The notes below the pieces were generated by a model. The model did no database searches. It was not told where the DNA came from and worked only from the letters and a program-made list of their open reading frames with translations. A stretch of 64,000 nt of DNA. It comes from Ixodes scapularis. Its lineage: Eukaryota > Arthropoda > Arachnida > Ixodida > Ixodidae. Positions within the stretch are counted from its first letter, which is position 1, and each line of letters starts with the position of its first letter. Shown piece after piece: positions 47,044 to 58,377 of this stretch. Position numbers and translations under genes: made by a program. Where the stretch lies: positions 44,332,745 to 44,396,744 of the forward strand of contig NW_024609837.1 in NCBI RefSeq assembly GCF_016920785.2, given 5' to 3'.

Positions 47044-47094
<51 letters not shown>
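46902..47094. repeat. (CA)n/(CGCA)n microsatellite
   Basis: About 190 bp of CA repeats with a GCAC-rich middle. Poly-Thr/His and poly-Cys/Val ORFs here are repeat artefacts. Confidence 0.97.
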
Positions 47095-47095
<1 letters not shown>

Positions 47096-47246
47096 CTGTT
47101 TGTTTATAGCTCAGAGCGCGCAAGTAGCCAGTCACCTAAATCTCCGCAGTCACTGGGCCACGTTGGGCCATCAGAGGTGCGAATATGGACTCTGGATTCA
47201 TAAGATTCATCCAACTTATTATTAAATAATCCTAGGTTTAAATTTT

Positions 47247-47480
47247 TATTTCAGATTAAAGTTTTAACTTAATTTGTAAATAGACTGGCTTAAAACAGGT
47301 CTCCAGCCTCGATGATTAAACTGGATTGAATTGAAGATTGTATCATACAAATGTAAAAAAAATACATCCTAAAATTTGGTTTTTATTTCAGATTAAAATT
47401 CGTACTAGATTTGAAAACAGACTAGCTTAAAAACTGGACTTCAACCTGGTTTATCAAACTGAATTCAGACTGCATTGAAT
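47247..47480 (+). repeat. tandem duplicated segment, about 135-bp spacing
   Basis: TTTTTATTTCAGATTAAA, then AGACTGGCTTAAAA and CCTCGATGATTAAACTG recurs as TTTTTATTTCAGATTAAA, AGACTAGCTTAAAA and CCTGGTTTATCAAACTG. An ancient duplication or repeat pair. Confidence 0.65.
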
Positions 47481-48027
47481 CAAATATTGGAATCTAGTTT
47501 ACAATGCAATTCACAGCGTTTCATTTTGGCTCAAATCCAGCCAGTAATTCAGACTGTGGGATCCAGACCCTGGGATTCTGACTTCGGGTTTCAGGGTCAT
47601 TAGGTGGTGTCTCCCTACAAGCTTTATGTGGGTTTGACACATTTTCTGGCGCCTAGAATTTGAAGATCGCAGTGAATGGCGCTGGCATTTCTAAACAGAA
47701 GGCGCTAAGCGTGTTAGAATATTAATGCCAGTCATTGTGACGTGTTCGAGAGTAAATACAAAAACAAACTAGAGAACGTGCAGTCGTGTGCACTTTACTT
47801 ACTCTAGGAAGCTTTGGGCAGATTGGGGACCTTCCCAAAAGTAAAGCCTTGTTCTTGACGGAAAATTGTCTTGATTCAGGACTGCAAAAAATGAGAGTGT
47901 TACCAAACGCCATGTTACAAAATATGTTTCGCTACAATCATAAATATTTACAAATATTATTTAGTACACTGAACAGAACGTTTTTTTATCGTTCCCCATC
48001 TCAGGGTTTAGAAGATGTCGATTAATT

Positions 48028-48046
48028 ACCAGCTCGCCTGCACTCT
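48028..48046 (+). repeat. hairpin-family 3' tag without hairpin
   Basis: ACCAGCTCGCCTGCACTC, the tag seen after hairpin members at 19.7 and 31.2 kb. No matching arms were found to its left. Confidence 0.5.
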
Positions 48047-48094
48047 ATCACTGCTTACAATTCTGACATATGAATTTGTGGTTATATTTAAAAC

Positions 48095-48785
48095 CGGGAT
48101 AAAAAAAAGTAATTTTTGTAATTAAATAAATCAAATTTATTTAACTTGCATCAGTTTTATCTGATTTAAATCAAATTAATGCGATTCAAATCACTGTAAT
48201 AAAAAAATGTTTACTATTTATCTCTATGTGCATTTTTAAGCATGACAGATGAATCGATCAATTTGTCCTATCATGGAAACCAAAGCGGAAGAAAGAATTA
48301 CTAGGACTGCAATTTTAACAACTTTTTGTTCATGTAAACCCCTCCATATTAAAACAAAAACAGCTGAGATTTTTTGATGACGAAAAAAGCTCTATTTGTT
48401 TTGTTTTTTTCCGACCTTATTTGCTTGTTATACGACATTATTTTCCCAGTTTTCGTTTCTTTTTATTGCATTGTGATTTGCTTGCATAAAAAAATACGTG
48501 ACTGATGAACAAAGTTGAAGGTAGAAATAAAGTTCAACGCTTCGATTTGCTCCGAATATCTCTGCTTTTAGCTCATGTTTAGCCAGATATAAATCTTTGT
48601 TCTGCGATGATTATTTGGCTTAAGTACAGAATATAAGCGCATAAAACGCATCAAATAGTAAACAAATGGTAAATTTAAAAAAAATAAGAGATTTTGGAAA
48701 TATTTTTTGAGGAAAAGGTTTGATTTAATTCATCCTAGTGAAACGAGTCTGATCTAAATCATCTTGATTTCTCTCCACCCTGCTT
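48095..48785. mobile_element. GATTTAAATCA-rich hAT-like region
   Basis: Left part rich in AAATCAAATT/GATTTAAATC motifs; the right part ends, on the other strand, with CAGGGTGGAGAGAAATCAAG. Reminiscent of hAT elements with ATTTAAATC subterminal motifs. Ends are not proved. Confidence 0.35.
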
Positions 48786-49689
48786 GAACCCCCCCTCCCT
48801 TTCCCCTGACTTCTTTTCTTGGAGGGGAACACTGCACATTTGTGCGGATTCTTGTAAAACAGAACGGCGATGTCTACTCTTTGAAATGTCGCAGAACGCC
48901 ATTACTTTAATTAAGCTCATTGTGCATATCTCAAAGGCTCAGCATTCGCGAGAATTTTTATGCACAAGGGTCGTTCAAGGTTGACCGGGATTTTTGTCCG
49001 TAAGAAATCGCCGAACAAGCGCAGCACTACGAAACCTTTGGAGCACGTTAGCGTAATTCTTCTTGAATGGTCCTGGGTTCGAATGACATAATCGGCGAAC
49101 GCGTATTAGTTACAGTTGTCATGGAAGCGAGCGATCTGTCTATAGCTCTGAAGCTGCGGTTTATAATCGAATGTCTGGTGAAGGATACGATCAAGCCAGC
49201 TGAAAATTTGGAGGAAAAAAAAGTTTACAAGCAGAGTCTGTAACAAACGTTCTCACGGACAAGAGGGCACTGTGAACGGTTTGGCGAGGGGCGACAGCCG
49301 GTGACACAAATGAGTCGCATAAACTCCTTCGTCCCACTGCAGTCACGCAGCCCAAAATTCATTCCATGACATAGGAATCGGGAAGCTGCCGAGATAATGG
49401 CCGTGGTACCTGGACGCGCTCGAGGAGTACTTTGAGATGCATATCTAAATATCGTGCTTCTCTGATTTTATTTTAAAATTAATTTTTGAAGGAATAAAAG
49501 TTTGACATAGAAACATGCAGAAATGAACAAGTTTGAGCACCTCTTTAAACCCCCGCCCCTCACACACACCTTACATATATACATATACTCGTAGTCATAT
49601 AAAAAAATAATTAAAATAAATGTTATGGCAAATTTCTGGGCAAGTGTGTTCGCGTATGCGAAGCGTTCTAGCATCACGTGACATCAGGT

Positions 49690-49990
49690 AACGTGACGTC
49701 AATTTCCCCGCTAAATTTCGCGGGGAAACTGAATGGCTGTGTAGGTCCGTGACGTTGATATTTTTCCCGCTGAATTTAGAGGAGAAACTAAATCGCCATA
49801 TAGTTCACGTGACGTCCATTTCCCCGCTAAATTTAGCTTGGAAACAGAATTGGTGGGCAGATTATGGGATGTTCATTTTCTCGCTAAATTCAACTTGACT
49901 GTGACCTCTATACCAATCCAACTTCCCCGCTAAATTTAGCGGAGAAACTGAATTGATGGGCAGGTCTTGGGACGTCTCATAATGCAACGC
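49690..49990 (+). repeat. 60-bp palindromic-core repeat, cluster 2 (about 5 units)
   Basis: GTGACGT starts recur at 49693, 49749 and 49809 with a degenerate one near 49868 and a last unit from about 49920. Each is followed by a core such as CCCCGCTAAATTTCGCGGGG, GAAACTGAAT and GGC-rich spacer. The cluster lies in otp intron 1 and abuts a hAT-like element at 50059. Confidence 0.85.
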
Positions 49991-50058
49991 ACACGGTGTT
50001 GCATCATGGGACGTCACAGGTCACAGCTTCACGAAATGCGACTTCGCGAAATGTGGAG

Positions 50059-51269
50059 CAGTGCAGTACACGTTCCTCGAAAACAGAAACGAAAGCTCGT
50101 TCCTCGATCCTTCTTATTTTTGGAGCGCGTTCCCGTTACAAGTTTCATCTACGAGAAAGAAACTCGTTCCCGTTACTGTTCAAAGGAAATTTAACGTATC
50201 GTTACATATACCTTACATTTGTATTTTGCTAATCATCACAGATCAAGCGAAGTGTTTTTAATATGGCAACATGCGAATTTGAATGCCGTGATGGAAGGAT
50301 ACCAGGAGATGACAACCGGAAGCAAGGTTCCGTTTGTTGATATGTTCACCTTGAACAATCTTAGCGTTTCACCATATCCATGTTTGTGGTACGTGATTCA
50401 AACGAGCCAAATGTACTCTGAGCCGGGAAAGAGAAGCAGGTTTCATTTTATTATTCCTTGATAAAGGATTACCTCACATTACACAAGTTGTTTACAATGT
50501 AGCGAAGTCGAGATTAACCCCAGTTGCTTCTCATTGTTGCTGTCCGCAAGACGAGCAAGTGAAGAAGAGGGTAGGACTTTTGAAAGGTCAGTCTTGAAAA
50601 CTACGAGTCCTCCTTGGTAAAGGTCGGATTCGTTGTTCAGTTTGAAGGTAGGGGACAAGGGTATAGGAAATTAAGATCATGTTTTGTGCATCTTTTAAGA
50701 GGCCAATGTTTGAGCTACAAAGATGCGTTCGATGTCTGGTAACCATCTTTCGTTGTAGCGGTAGGTCTCTTTGTCGAAGTTCAGTGATGGCTGCCTGCCG
50801 ACCTTAGATTTCTAAGTAAATAAAAATTTGTAAAAGCAAAAAAAAACAAAAAAAAACGCTCTTCTTTTTGTGTGTTTTCCTTCGACTAAAGTCTTTGTTT
50901 CTTGTGCTGCAATCTCGGGCACAAAAAAAAAAAAAAAAAGAATCAGTGTCCACCAGCTCGGCTGCACCCGACTGTTACCAAGCGACGACCCTACAAATTA
51001 AACCCTAAAATAAATAACAGAAAAGGTAACTAGATCCAGCCCTTCGTAAAGGTAGTTTTTATACATTTTAGAGTTCCCTCCTTAAAAAATAAAATAAGAA
51101 TTCAGAAACTAGACAAAACAAAAAAGAATGTCGTTCTGAAAAAAAAAAGAATATCTAACGAGTTCCCGTTCCACCGATGCAAGATGGAACGGCGGCGTTC
51201 CTTCGCTCCTTCTAAAAGAAACGCATTCCAGGAACGCAGTTCCTTGAAACGCCGTTCCATACTACACTG
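50059..51269. mobile_element. hAT-like non-autonomous element (1211 bp)
   Basis: Ends CAGTGCAGTACACGTTCC and, other strand, CAGTGTAGTATGGAACGG, with GAACG motifs near both ends. Flanking octamers ATGTGGAG and ACGCGAAG differ only by transitions at three positions, consistent with a decayed 8-bp duplication. No transposase. Confidence 0.72.
50952..50969 (+). repeat. hairpin-family 3' tag without hairpin
   Basis: ACCAGCTCGGCTGCACCC preceded by a 17-A run and a T/C-rich stretch; inside the hAT-like element at 50059-51269. Confidence 0.5.
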
Positions 51270-51984
51270 ACGCGAAGCAACTAGCCAAAAGACGTTTCAC
51301 GTCAAAAGAAAGTTTCGCGTATTGGTCGTGCGTTCCGCGAAGTAGTTCTTACAAGATTCGGTTGTCTTAGAGACTTAGATCAATCGCGTCACACGTAATT
51401 TTCTTTAATCCAAACCACGAATGGCACCCGTCAATGAACGGCTCCGTACACACACAAAAAATAGACAAGAAACGCAGCCCGTTGCCGAGTCCCGAACATA
51501 TAATTATTCCCCCGCAACCGATGAATTGTCGGCATAAACCAAAAAAACGAAAAAAACGTCGAAGAGTTAATTACGAAACAAGAAGAGTGAATTAGCATAA
51601 TAAGCCACGCCTTGGGTTTCTGGAATTGTGACCGACTGTATGGACCTTTTCATCGCTTATCACCTCGGCGAAAAATGCCGAGTCACCGAGCTGTGGACGC
51701 TCGCGCATCGTCTGATACACCGCACAGGAGAGCTCCAGCACATGCTCAGATGGAGTTCCACACCCCAGCAGACAAACATGGTGGCGCGCAGAAGGCGACT
51801 TTTGTAAATTTGTCTATAAAAACGTTCCTAATTTCGCGTTTTTTTTTCTCGGCGGCAATTTTTTATTTACACAGTCTTTCGACTGTTTGCAGACTGGTAT
51901 GGTACTCAGTACAAGCAGTCAAATTACTCGTACGAGGCTACTTGTTTTGGAGTCTTCTTTTTATAACAGTTTTCATTCATTAAT

Positions 51985-52390
51985 TTAAATGTTCTCGCGA
52001 GAGTAACCTGAAGTACGAAAATTACTTGTAACCGTTGCTAGTATCTCCTCCCAGTCTGAATTGCGCCGTTTGTTTCTACCGAGAAATCCTCGAACCAAGC
52101 CTCAGGCCAGAGGATATTTCACCAAAATTGCTGAATCACGTAGATAAGTAGCTCGCAATTGGGTGATTTTAATCCAACAATGAACAGTACGAAAGACAAG
52201 TCTTTAAAGAGATAAAAGAAAATTATAGTTTCGAAAATCTGAAGAAACCAGAAAAAAGTATTGGTTATTTTTTTTCAAATAACGACCGGTTACTTTTCGT
52301 CTCAAGTAGCCGAGCAATTTAATTGCGTACTGCTTAACCGAGAGCAATTCTAATTGTAATGGATTACTGTTTCGAGTAACGTGTGCAAGA
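51985..52390. mobile_element. GTAATC-rich hAT-like repeat, copy 2
   Basis: Partner of 30140-30640; more diverged. It lies in otp intron 1 and is followed by a CA microsatellite. Confidence 0.55.
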
Positions 52391-52444
52391 CTGGCTGTGT
52401 GCCCTGTGCGACGCCGCTAAGGTTAACACGATAATCGCACATCG

Positions 52445-52463
52445 TCACACACACACACACACG

Positions 52464-52503
<40 letters not shown>

Positions 52504-52523
52504 CACACAGACACACACACACA

Positions 52524-52555
<32 letters not shown>

Positions 52556-52592
52556 CACGCACACACACACATGCACACACACACACACATTA
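52445..52592. repeat. (CA)n microsatellite
   Basis: About 148 bp of CA repeats with GCAC, AAAC and AGAC interruptions. Confidence 0.95.
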
Positions 52593-52792
52593 TATACAGA
52601 CAACCAACTGATTTTACTGTTTAACTGAGAGGCCCTATATGATGTGCAGTCCGCTTTGATTTCGGCGACAACCTTCCTTCTAGCCTTGTAATGACCTTCA
52701 TCTCCAAAGTCCCCCATGATAGTACGTAAATAGAATGCAGTGTTTTAAAAAGGAATCGCTTAAAATTTGTTTCGAATAAATTCAACCTCACG

Positions 52793-52875
52793 CGCCGTTC
52801 ACACACTTGCAACCCAGTTGAACCGAGAGAGACAAGAGCGCGGTTTTTGAGCCTCTTGCGACGGCGTAGGACCGG
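52793..52875. mobile_element. single arm of fold-back MITE family
   Basis: GCGCCGTTCACACACTTGCA, GTTGAACCGAGAGAGACAAG, GGTTTTTGAGCCTCTTGCGA match the left arm at 12615-12700. Ends about 100 bp upstream of otp exon 2. Confidence 0.65.
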
Positions 52876-52977
52876 ACGCGCTGCTGAAAGCGAAACGAAG
52901 TCTAGTAACAAAGCATTCAAATATTTAGAACACCTGGCTCGCGCGCGCTCCTGCTAACTGTGTCGCGGGCTGCGCAG

Positions 52978-53189
52978 CCGTCAAGGCTTCGGACCAGGAT
53001 TCCCTGAAGCCCGTGCCCGAGCCCTCCCCGCAGGGACACCCCACCCTCCAGGTCCTGGAAGCGAGGCCAGGGAACACGAGCGTCTTGGGATCGGCCACTA
53101 GCCAGCCGCAGCCGCACCCTCTACCCATGCCCGGACATCATCATCATCAGCAACAGCAGCAGCAGCAGCAACAGCAGCAACAGCACACG
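52978..53189 (+). CDS. otp: orthopedia homeobox gene, second visible coding exon (His/polyGln linker)
   Basis: Internal exon with a clear acceptor (TGCGCAG before CC, and a CTGCTAACT branch-like site about 25 bp upstream) and donor (ACG/GTGAGC). It adds 70 full codons after completing a split Ala codon, and ends in phase 0. The product is a low-complexity linker: Pro/Ser-rich first half, then four His and twelve Gln just before the donor, coded by a CAG/CAA mixture. Otp proteins commonly carry Gln-rich sequence just before the homeodomain, which fits the next exon. The Gln run is likely length-variable between individuals. Phase agreement with both neighbours is the main support; the linker by itself is not diagnostic. 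Confidence 0.72.
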
Positions 53190-53259
53190 GTGAGCGCCCA
53201 TCGGGGATTCCACTATGCTGCCTGTTAACCGCGTTAAAAAAAAAGAAAAGAAAAAAAAA

Positions 53260-54125
53260 GTGGTCTCTCGATTGTCGTTTGATGACGTCAGATAAGTGTC
53301 ACGCTTTCGATTGTCGCGACCTTGGCGGTGTCACAGCAACGGTGGTGGATATGGCCGACGCCTGTTCTGCCACAGGTCCCTTTCCAGTGTTAAGCGCGAG
53401 ACACATGGACGGCAGAATCGTCCGATCCGACGTCCGATCCGACAGTCCGAACACCGCTCCAAATCGCCGCACGCGACAGTTTGAGACACAAGCTTCCGAA
53501 CTTGCATGCGACACGACTATCCGTTCGGCTCCGCCCAGGAGATCCAAGCGCTCCAGCGGTGGTCCGCGTTCACAGATCTCTGGTCCCAGATTGACGGTTT
53601 AACTCACACGAGCGAAGTTAGAAGCTCGTTCTCGTTAGCGCGTGCATTCTTTGCTGGGGCCATCTTTCTCGAATGGGTCAGCGGGATCCACGCTTCCGGC
53701 TTCCCCTCGCCTGTCCCGTTATCGCGTTCGCTTCGTCCCGCCAGACTCAGTGCGTCATCATGACGTTCGCGCTCGCTGTGCTGCCATTGGCTGGACGCAT
53801 CCGACAATCCGTCCGCCGTGCGAAACTATCTGGCGCGTTAAACGCACGTCGGATCGCCGATCCGACGCCTGAAGCGACCAAATTTTTCGGATCAGGCAGT
53901 CGCACTGCCGGATCGGACGTCGGATCGGATGGATTTTTCGCGCATGTGTCTCGCGCTTTACACTCCACGGAAGATTCGGCAGTTAGGAGTTGGGACGCCG
54001 CGACGACAGCGACACTCGCTTTCGCTCGTGCTTTTCGCCAGCACTTTTACGACCAACTGCCAGGATCGCCCATCCGATAACGTGACACACTCTGGCTTTC
54101 GTGACGTCATTTGTTGCTCCTTCTG
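53260..54125 (+). repeat. dispersed repeat R20, copy 2, split by an insertion
   Basis: The 5' part (53260-53393) and 3' part (53957-54125) match consecutive pieces of 20240-20580 (CGCGACCTTGGCGGTGTCAC, GGTGGTGGATATGGCCGACG; then GGAAGATTCGGCAGTTAGGA, CGCGACGACAGCGACACTCG, GTGACGTCATTTGTTGC). They are separated by a 563-bp TIR element. Confidence 0.75.
53394..53956. mobile_element. TTAA-type TIR element, 563 bp, in repeat R20
   Basis: Ends GCGCGAGACACATGGACG and, other strand, GCGCGAGACACATGCGCG, followed on both sides by ATCCGATCCGACGTCCGATC-like arms. Flanks are TTAA (53390-53393) and TTTA (53957-53960). Comparison with other R20 copies gives the empty site, which supports a 4-bp duplication with one mutation. 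No transposase. Confidence 0.8.
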
Positions 54126-54869
54126 AACCGCTTTCGATGCGCGGGCGGGATTGAACGCTAAATGCACTAGTCTGAGAAGGGTATCCAGGCACCGCAGTTC
54201 ACGAATCTTTGTCGAACCTCGATACTGCTTCGGCGAAACGAAGGCGAATGACACCGTCATTCGCCTTCGTTGTCTCCGCGAAAGCGAGAACGAGATCTCC
54301 TTTGCCTCTCACAAAGCGAGCGGAGATGGCGTTCGTAGACGCTTCGTCTTCTAACGCAAGTCAAGAAGGCGGCTTTCTGCTACAAAACGCCACAAGCAGA
54401 CGAAAAAAAAAAGTACGTCGTCTGCAAACAAACAAAGAAAAAAAAAGTAGATCGTCCGCTACAAGTTGAGCGCCACGGCGAGATGATATCAGTCGCGGTC
54501 CGAAATAGGGATCGTCTGCTATTCCACGTTGGACGTCATTGGCAACCCGCGTTTTTTTTTTTGCAAACCTCAAGTTGTTCTGCTGTCGAACACAAGTTGA
54601 AATCGACCAGCAGATGAATGACTACTATCAAGAGCGAGCACGTAAGAGGCCAAGACACCTTTCTCGCTGTTTGGAAAGCTAGCTGCTCAGACGTCCTCAA
54701 CAAAATGTTGCCTGATCGTAAACTTGCGAGCCAGTCCAAAATGTTTTATTGGTCGATTTCGTTGTGCTACGTCCAATCAGTAGCCAAGAACGCTTTCGTT
54801 TTTTACCTCGACCAAAAACGGACGCCTAAACCCGTCTCGGACCGAAGGGTTTACGCGCCTTAAAAATGT

Positions 54870-55250
54870 TGTCCCCTCGATTTCCGCGTGGTGACATCCT
54901 AGAAGTGTCACGTTGTTGCCTTTCGCGATCCTGGCAATGTAACAGCAGCGGTGATGGATGTGACAGACGCCTATTCTCCGGCAGCCATGTTTTCTAGCTT
55001 GGCAGACTACGGAAGCTTGAGCAACCAGGTGTTGGGACTACTTGACGACAGAAAGATTTGCCTTCGCTCATACGTTTTTTTTTTTTTTTTTGCCTGAACT
55101 TACACCATCAACTGCTAGGGGTCGTGACATCCGACAACATATGACACTCCGGTTTTCATTGACGTCATTTGTTGCTATTTCGGGACCAGATTCAACGCTT
55201 GAGGCTACGGGACGCTACACACGCCAGTCAGAGACGCTTTTCGGGCACCG
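54870..55250 (+). repeat. dispersed repeat R20, copy 3
   Basis: CCTCGATTTCCGCGTGGTGA, CGCGATCCTGGCAATGTAAC, AGCAGCGGTGATGGATGTGA and TTGACGTCATTTGTTGC in the R20 order. A T-run lies at 55076-55091. Confidence 0.7.
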
Positions 55251-55309
55251 TTGGGCCTAGGGTGTTTAACGTCCTACTCCGCCCATGCATAGAACGGGAT
55301 CCTAAAGGG

Positions 55310-55640
55310 GCAACGAATGACGTCACAAAACCCGAGCGTCGTGCTGTCGGATGTCGCGATCCTGGCGGCTAAGCGTGAAAGTTCCAAAAAAAAAAAAAAG
55401 CTCGAGTGAAGGCGAGTGGTGCAGACGTCGCGGCGTCGTGTACCGTCAATTGCTGGAAACCGACCTACAGCAGAACAGGCGTTTGCCGCATACACCACCG
55501 CTGTTGTGACATCGCTGTTGTGACACCGCTGTTGTGACACCGCTGTTGTGACACCGCTGTTGTGACACCGCTGCTGCGACAGCGCCAGTATCGTGGCCGG
55601 CGACAACTTGACACTTCTATTATACGTCATTAGGCAGAAA
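55310..55640 (-). repeat. dispersed repeat R20, copy 4 (inverted)
   Basis: Both ends read best in the reverse orientation for the 3' half (GTTTGCCGCATACACCACCG, CGCCAGTATCGTGGCCG and AAGAAACCACTTT), while the first 70 bp (AATGACGTCACAAAACCCG) look like the R20 3' end, also inverted. Together with copy 3 it forms an inverted pair. Confidence 0.55.
55500..55590. repeat. 15-bp tandem repeat, about 6 copies
   Basis: Unit CACCGCTGTTGTGAC repeated with small changes (CATCGC, CTGCTGCGACAG at the edges). It is an expansion within the inverted R20 copy, from its CACCACCGCTGTTGTGAC stretch. Confidence 0.92.
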
Positions 55641-55820
55641 TCAAGAAACCACTTTATTTATTTTTTTCGGGAGGGGGACGAAATAAACACATCAGTCGAA
55701 GACGCGTACAAGGCGCTATGGCGAAACTTCGCCCTTTTAGGATACTTGACCAAGGTCGAGTTGCGAACATTGATGCCCTTCCCACAAACACACAAAATTG
55801 AATTTCGGAAAGATAAATAT

Positions 55821-56462
55821 TTACATGTAGTTTACATATGACGGGGGATTGTGCAGGAAGCGAAAGAAAGGCAAAAACGCACGTGCTTGGGTAGAAAATG
55901 AGAAGACGCAATATTCGCGACTCCAGCAAAACGGACGCCGCCAAGCGGGAAAACCGGGAACCAGCCGGTCCAGGTCGCTCCGCGCCCCTCCGCGTCTCTG
56001 GTGGCTTTCGCGGAGACGTGTTGTCGGCGCGGTGGCGAACGATGTAACTTGACGAAGGTCCGAATATTTCTTAAGTTCGCCTGAGTGATCATTAGTGTGG
56101 TGAAGCCTCAGTAGATTGTTTTCTTCTATTACGTGTTTGAATGCCCGTTTACTCCACAGCACACGGTCGCGTGCTTTCGATTTCTTGGATGGGGAGGAAT
56201 CACGGAAAATCTTTTTGATTTCTTGTCTGTTTCGAATCACATTCAAAGTGACGACTGCTTGGTAACTGATACTGGATGGAACATCAATGTTGCAGTCAAG
56301 TGAATGGGAAGGTTCGATAGCTGCTTTTCTTGAGTTTGGTTGTGTTCGGTTGGCTTCAAGTTTGAGCCACCCACGCCGGTCGGTGCGTTGGCTATTCATC
56401 TTGGCTGTTTTTCGCCGAAAAAGCCTCTGGACCACACTGAAGGAGTTGGGCTGATTTTGCAA
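55821..56462 (-). CDS. unassigned 213-codon ORF in otp intron 2
   Basis: An open minus-strand frame beginning MQNQPNSFSVVQRLFRRK, with a basic N-terminal half and an Arg/Pro/Phe-rich C-terminal half. No domain, signal peptide or membrane segment is recognised. The long frame could be chance in a GC-rich stretch near its 3' end, or a piece of a transposon. No splice or start evidence. Confidence 0.2.
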   Translation of the reverse strand: MQNQPNSFSVVQRLFRRKTAKMNSQRTDRRGWLKLEANRTQPNSRKAAIEPSHSLDCNIDVPSSISYQAVVTLNVIRNRQEIKKIFRDSSPSKKSKARDRVLWSKRAFKHVIEENNLLRLHHTNDHSGELKKYSDLRQVTSFATAPTTRLRESHQRRGGARSDLDRLVPGFPAWRRPFCWSREYCVFSFSTQARAFLPFFRFLHNPPSYVNYM

Positions 56463-56469
56463 TTACTTG

Positions 56470-58370
56470 ATTCAGGAAAACTTGCTCGCTGCAAATGATG
56501 AATGAGGGAAATTATCTGTTTTCAAAAGGTGGGAAACAAGTCTCGCAACGTTAGATGCTGTCACGGCATTTTGACCTATCGCGCCTCCAATATTTATATT
56601 ACGAGGATGTCGAAGCCAGCAGCAATATACGTCTACATTGGTCAGGTTGACCGGCCACAAAAAAAATACTAATTTTCTCCGTTCAGGATTCGAAGCAAAG
56701 TTCAATGCAGAGAGGTTCTGCGTGGAACTTCAATACACACTCTCTTCAGTTTGTCTCCGTGCTGCCGGCTATAGAACCATTTGGCTAAGTTTAAGTAGTA
56801 TGTTTCTGTCTGTCAAATATACTTTTATTCAGCAGCTCACCTAATAGCTAGTCAACGAAGCTCATATTTCAACCCGAAGGATATACTAATATCGCTTTAG
56901 TGGGACCATAGTACGTAATATAATACATAACCCGCTTGTCAAAATGACTTCTCGATTGCTACTAAAACCTGAATTGAAATACGAGTATCAGCTGCTTAGT
57001 GGGGCACCGGCGGGTTAACATGGTCCTTGGCTCAAAAAGCGGTTGCTTAATTTTCGTAATTTTCCTGCAGCCTGTGTTGTTGGCCGAGCAGACGACTGGA
57101 GCTGTTTCGTAAACGCGGATACGCACAAGAGCTCCATTTCGCGGACAGATAAGTCGCATGGTCGAGGCATGCGAGTTAGCTAAAAAGTTACTCTCTGTGG
57201 AACAATTCTATAGTCATCGCCGCTTTCCTTAGATGATTAAAACTGATTAGTATATTACCGTCTCTCCGGAGCCCGTAGTTTCGGTTTTGAACGAAATCTC
57301 CGAAACAAAAGTTTGACACGAAAAGGACAAAAAAAAAAAAAAAAAAAACACCGGCAAAACAAAACTATGCTTTGCAAGTTTATCTGCACCGGCTACACTT
57401 AACCGTCTCAGTTCAAATGCCTATAAAATTGGGCATTAAACAAAAGAAAATCTGCTAAATTGAACGCGCCACCTGTTCAGGCGGCCCGGCCAAGCCGCCG
57501 CGACCTGGACTCAGCCGCCATGTTTGTTTAGCGGTGGCGCCCCCTATAGGTCGCTGGAGTCGCGAATAGCAGTGTCGTTGCTTGTGTGTGCGACAACAAG
57601 AGACGCGACCTTCGCATCTCCCACTTCCGCTGGACCGCTAGATTTCGGCAGATGTTTCTTTTCAGAGACGCTGCTGCGCACGAGGGTGTTCGCGCCGACA
57701 ATGCACGAAGTGTGTATCAAGTTAAATCTGTACAACGTCAGAGCGAAGCAACACACAATAGATTTTTGTTTTGTTTCGTCAGCACTTACTTCGCCGTCAT
57801 GTTTTTCCATTAACTAATACCGTGTGGCATCGAACATTGACGCTTACCGTTGACGTTTGTGTTAGACTGTAGCCCACTCCGCCGCCTTTGTATTGTTTAC
57901 AAAAATCTTTCTGCTCAAAATTAAAAAAAAAAAAAAACGATTTACACTTTGAATCTAACAGCGAGAGAACATATAGTGCTTGACTAAACATTTCGCGGTA
58001 TTTGCGGGATTAAATCTACGCAGTATATGTATGTATATAAGAAATGGTCGTTTATAATGTTCTCCGAATAGTTTCGAGCGCACGGTGAAGGAATAAAATG
58101 CGTTACATTTACGCTGATCGGCAGTGTTCCAGCGCTCTCCTATAGATAGCGCCACCAGGGTGTACCCTTATCGCAAGCGATCACAAGCGGTCTCAGCGTA
58201 GTCAATTGCACTTATACGCAAATCTGTAAGCCAGCCTTGAGGCGAAAGCAATCATTTTTTCTTCTTAGAGCTGAAAGACTGTCGAAGACGTCACAAACGC
58301 ATCCGAATGGGTCGTACCCTGATACTACAGACGTCGGCAGCAGATGGTCAGCCGACAAAAAAAAAAAATC
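56470..58370. other. otp intron 2; no gene seen
   Basis: Short ORFs with no motifs; A runs at 57330-57349 and 57923-57936. A GCGGTGGCGCCCCCTATAGG stretch at 57532 and ATAGATAGCGCCACCAGGG at 58142 may be MITE edges. Confidence 0.4.
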
Positions 58371-58377
58371 ACGCGTT

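Noticed and set aside
46817..47225. Poly-Thr/His and poly-Cys/Val ORFs
   Set aside because: Produced by the CA/CGCA microsatellite; same for the ORFs at 52383-52717.
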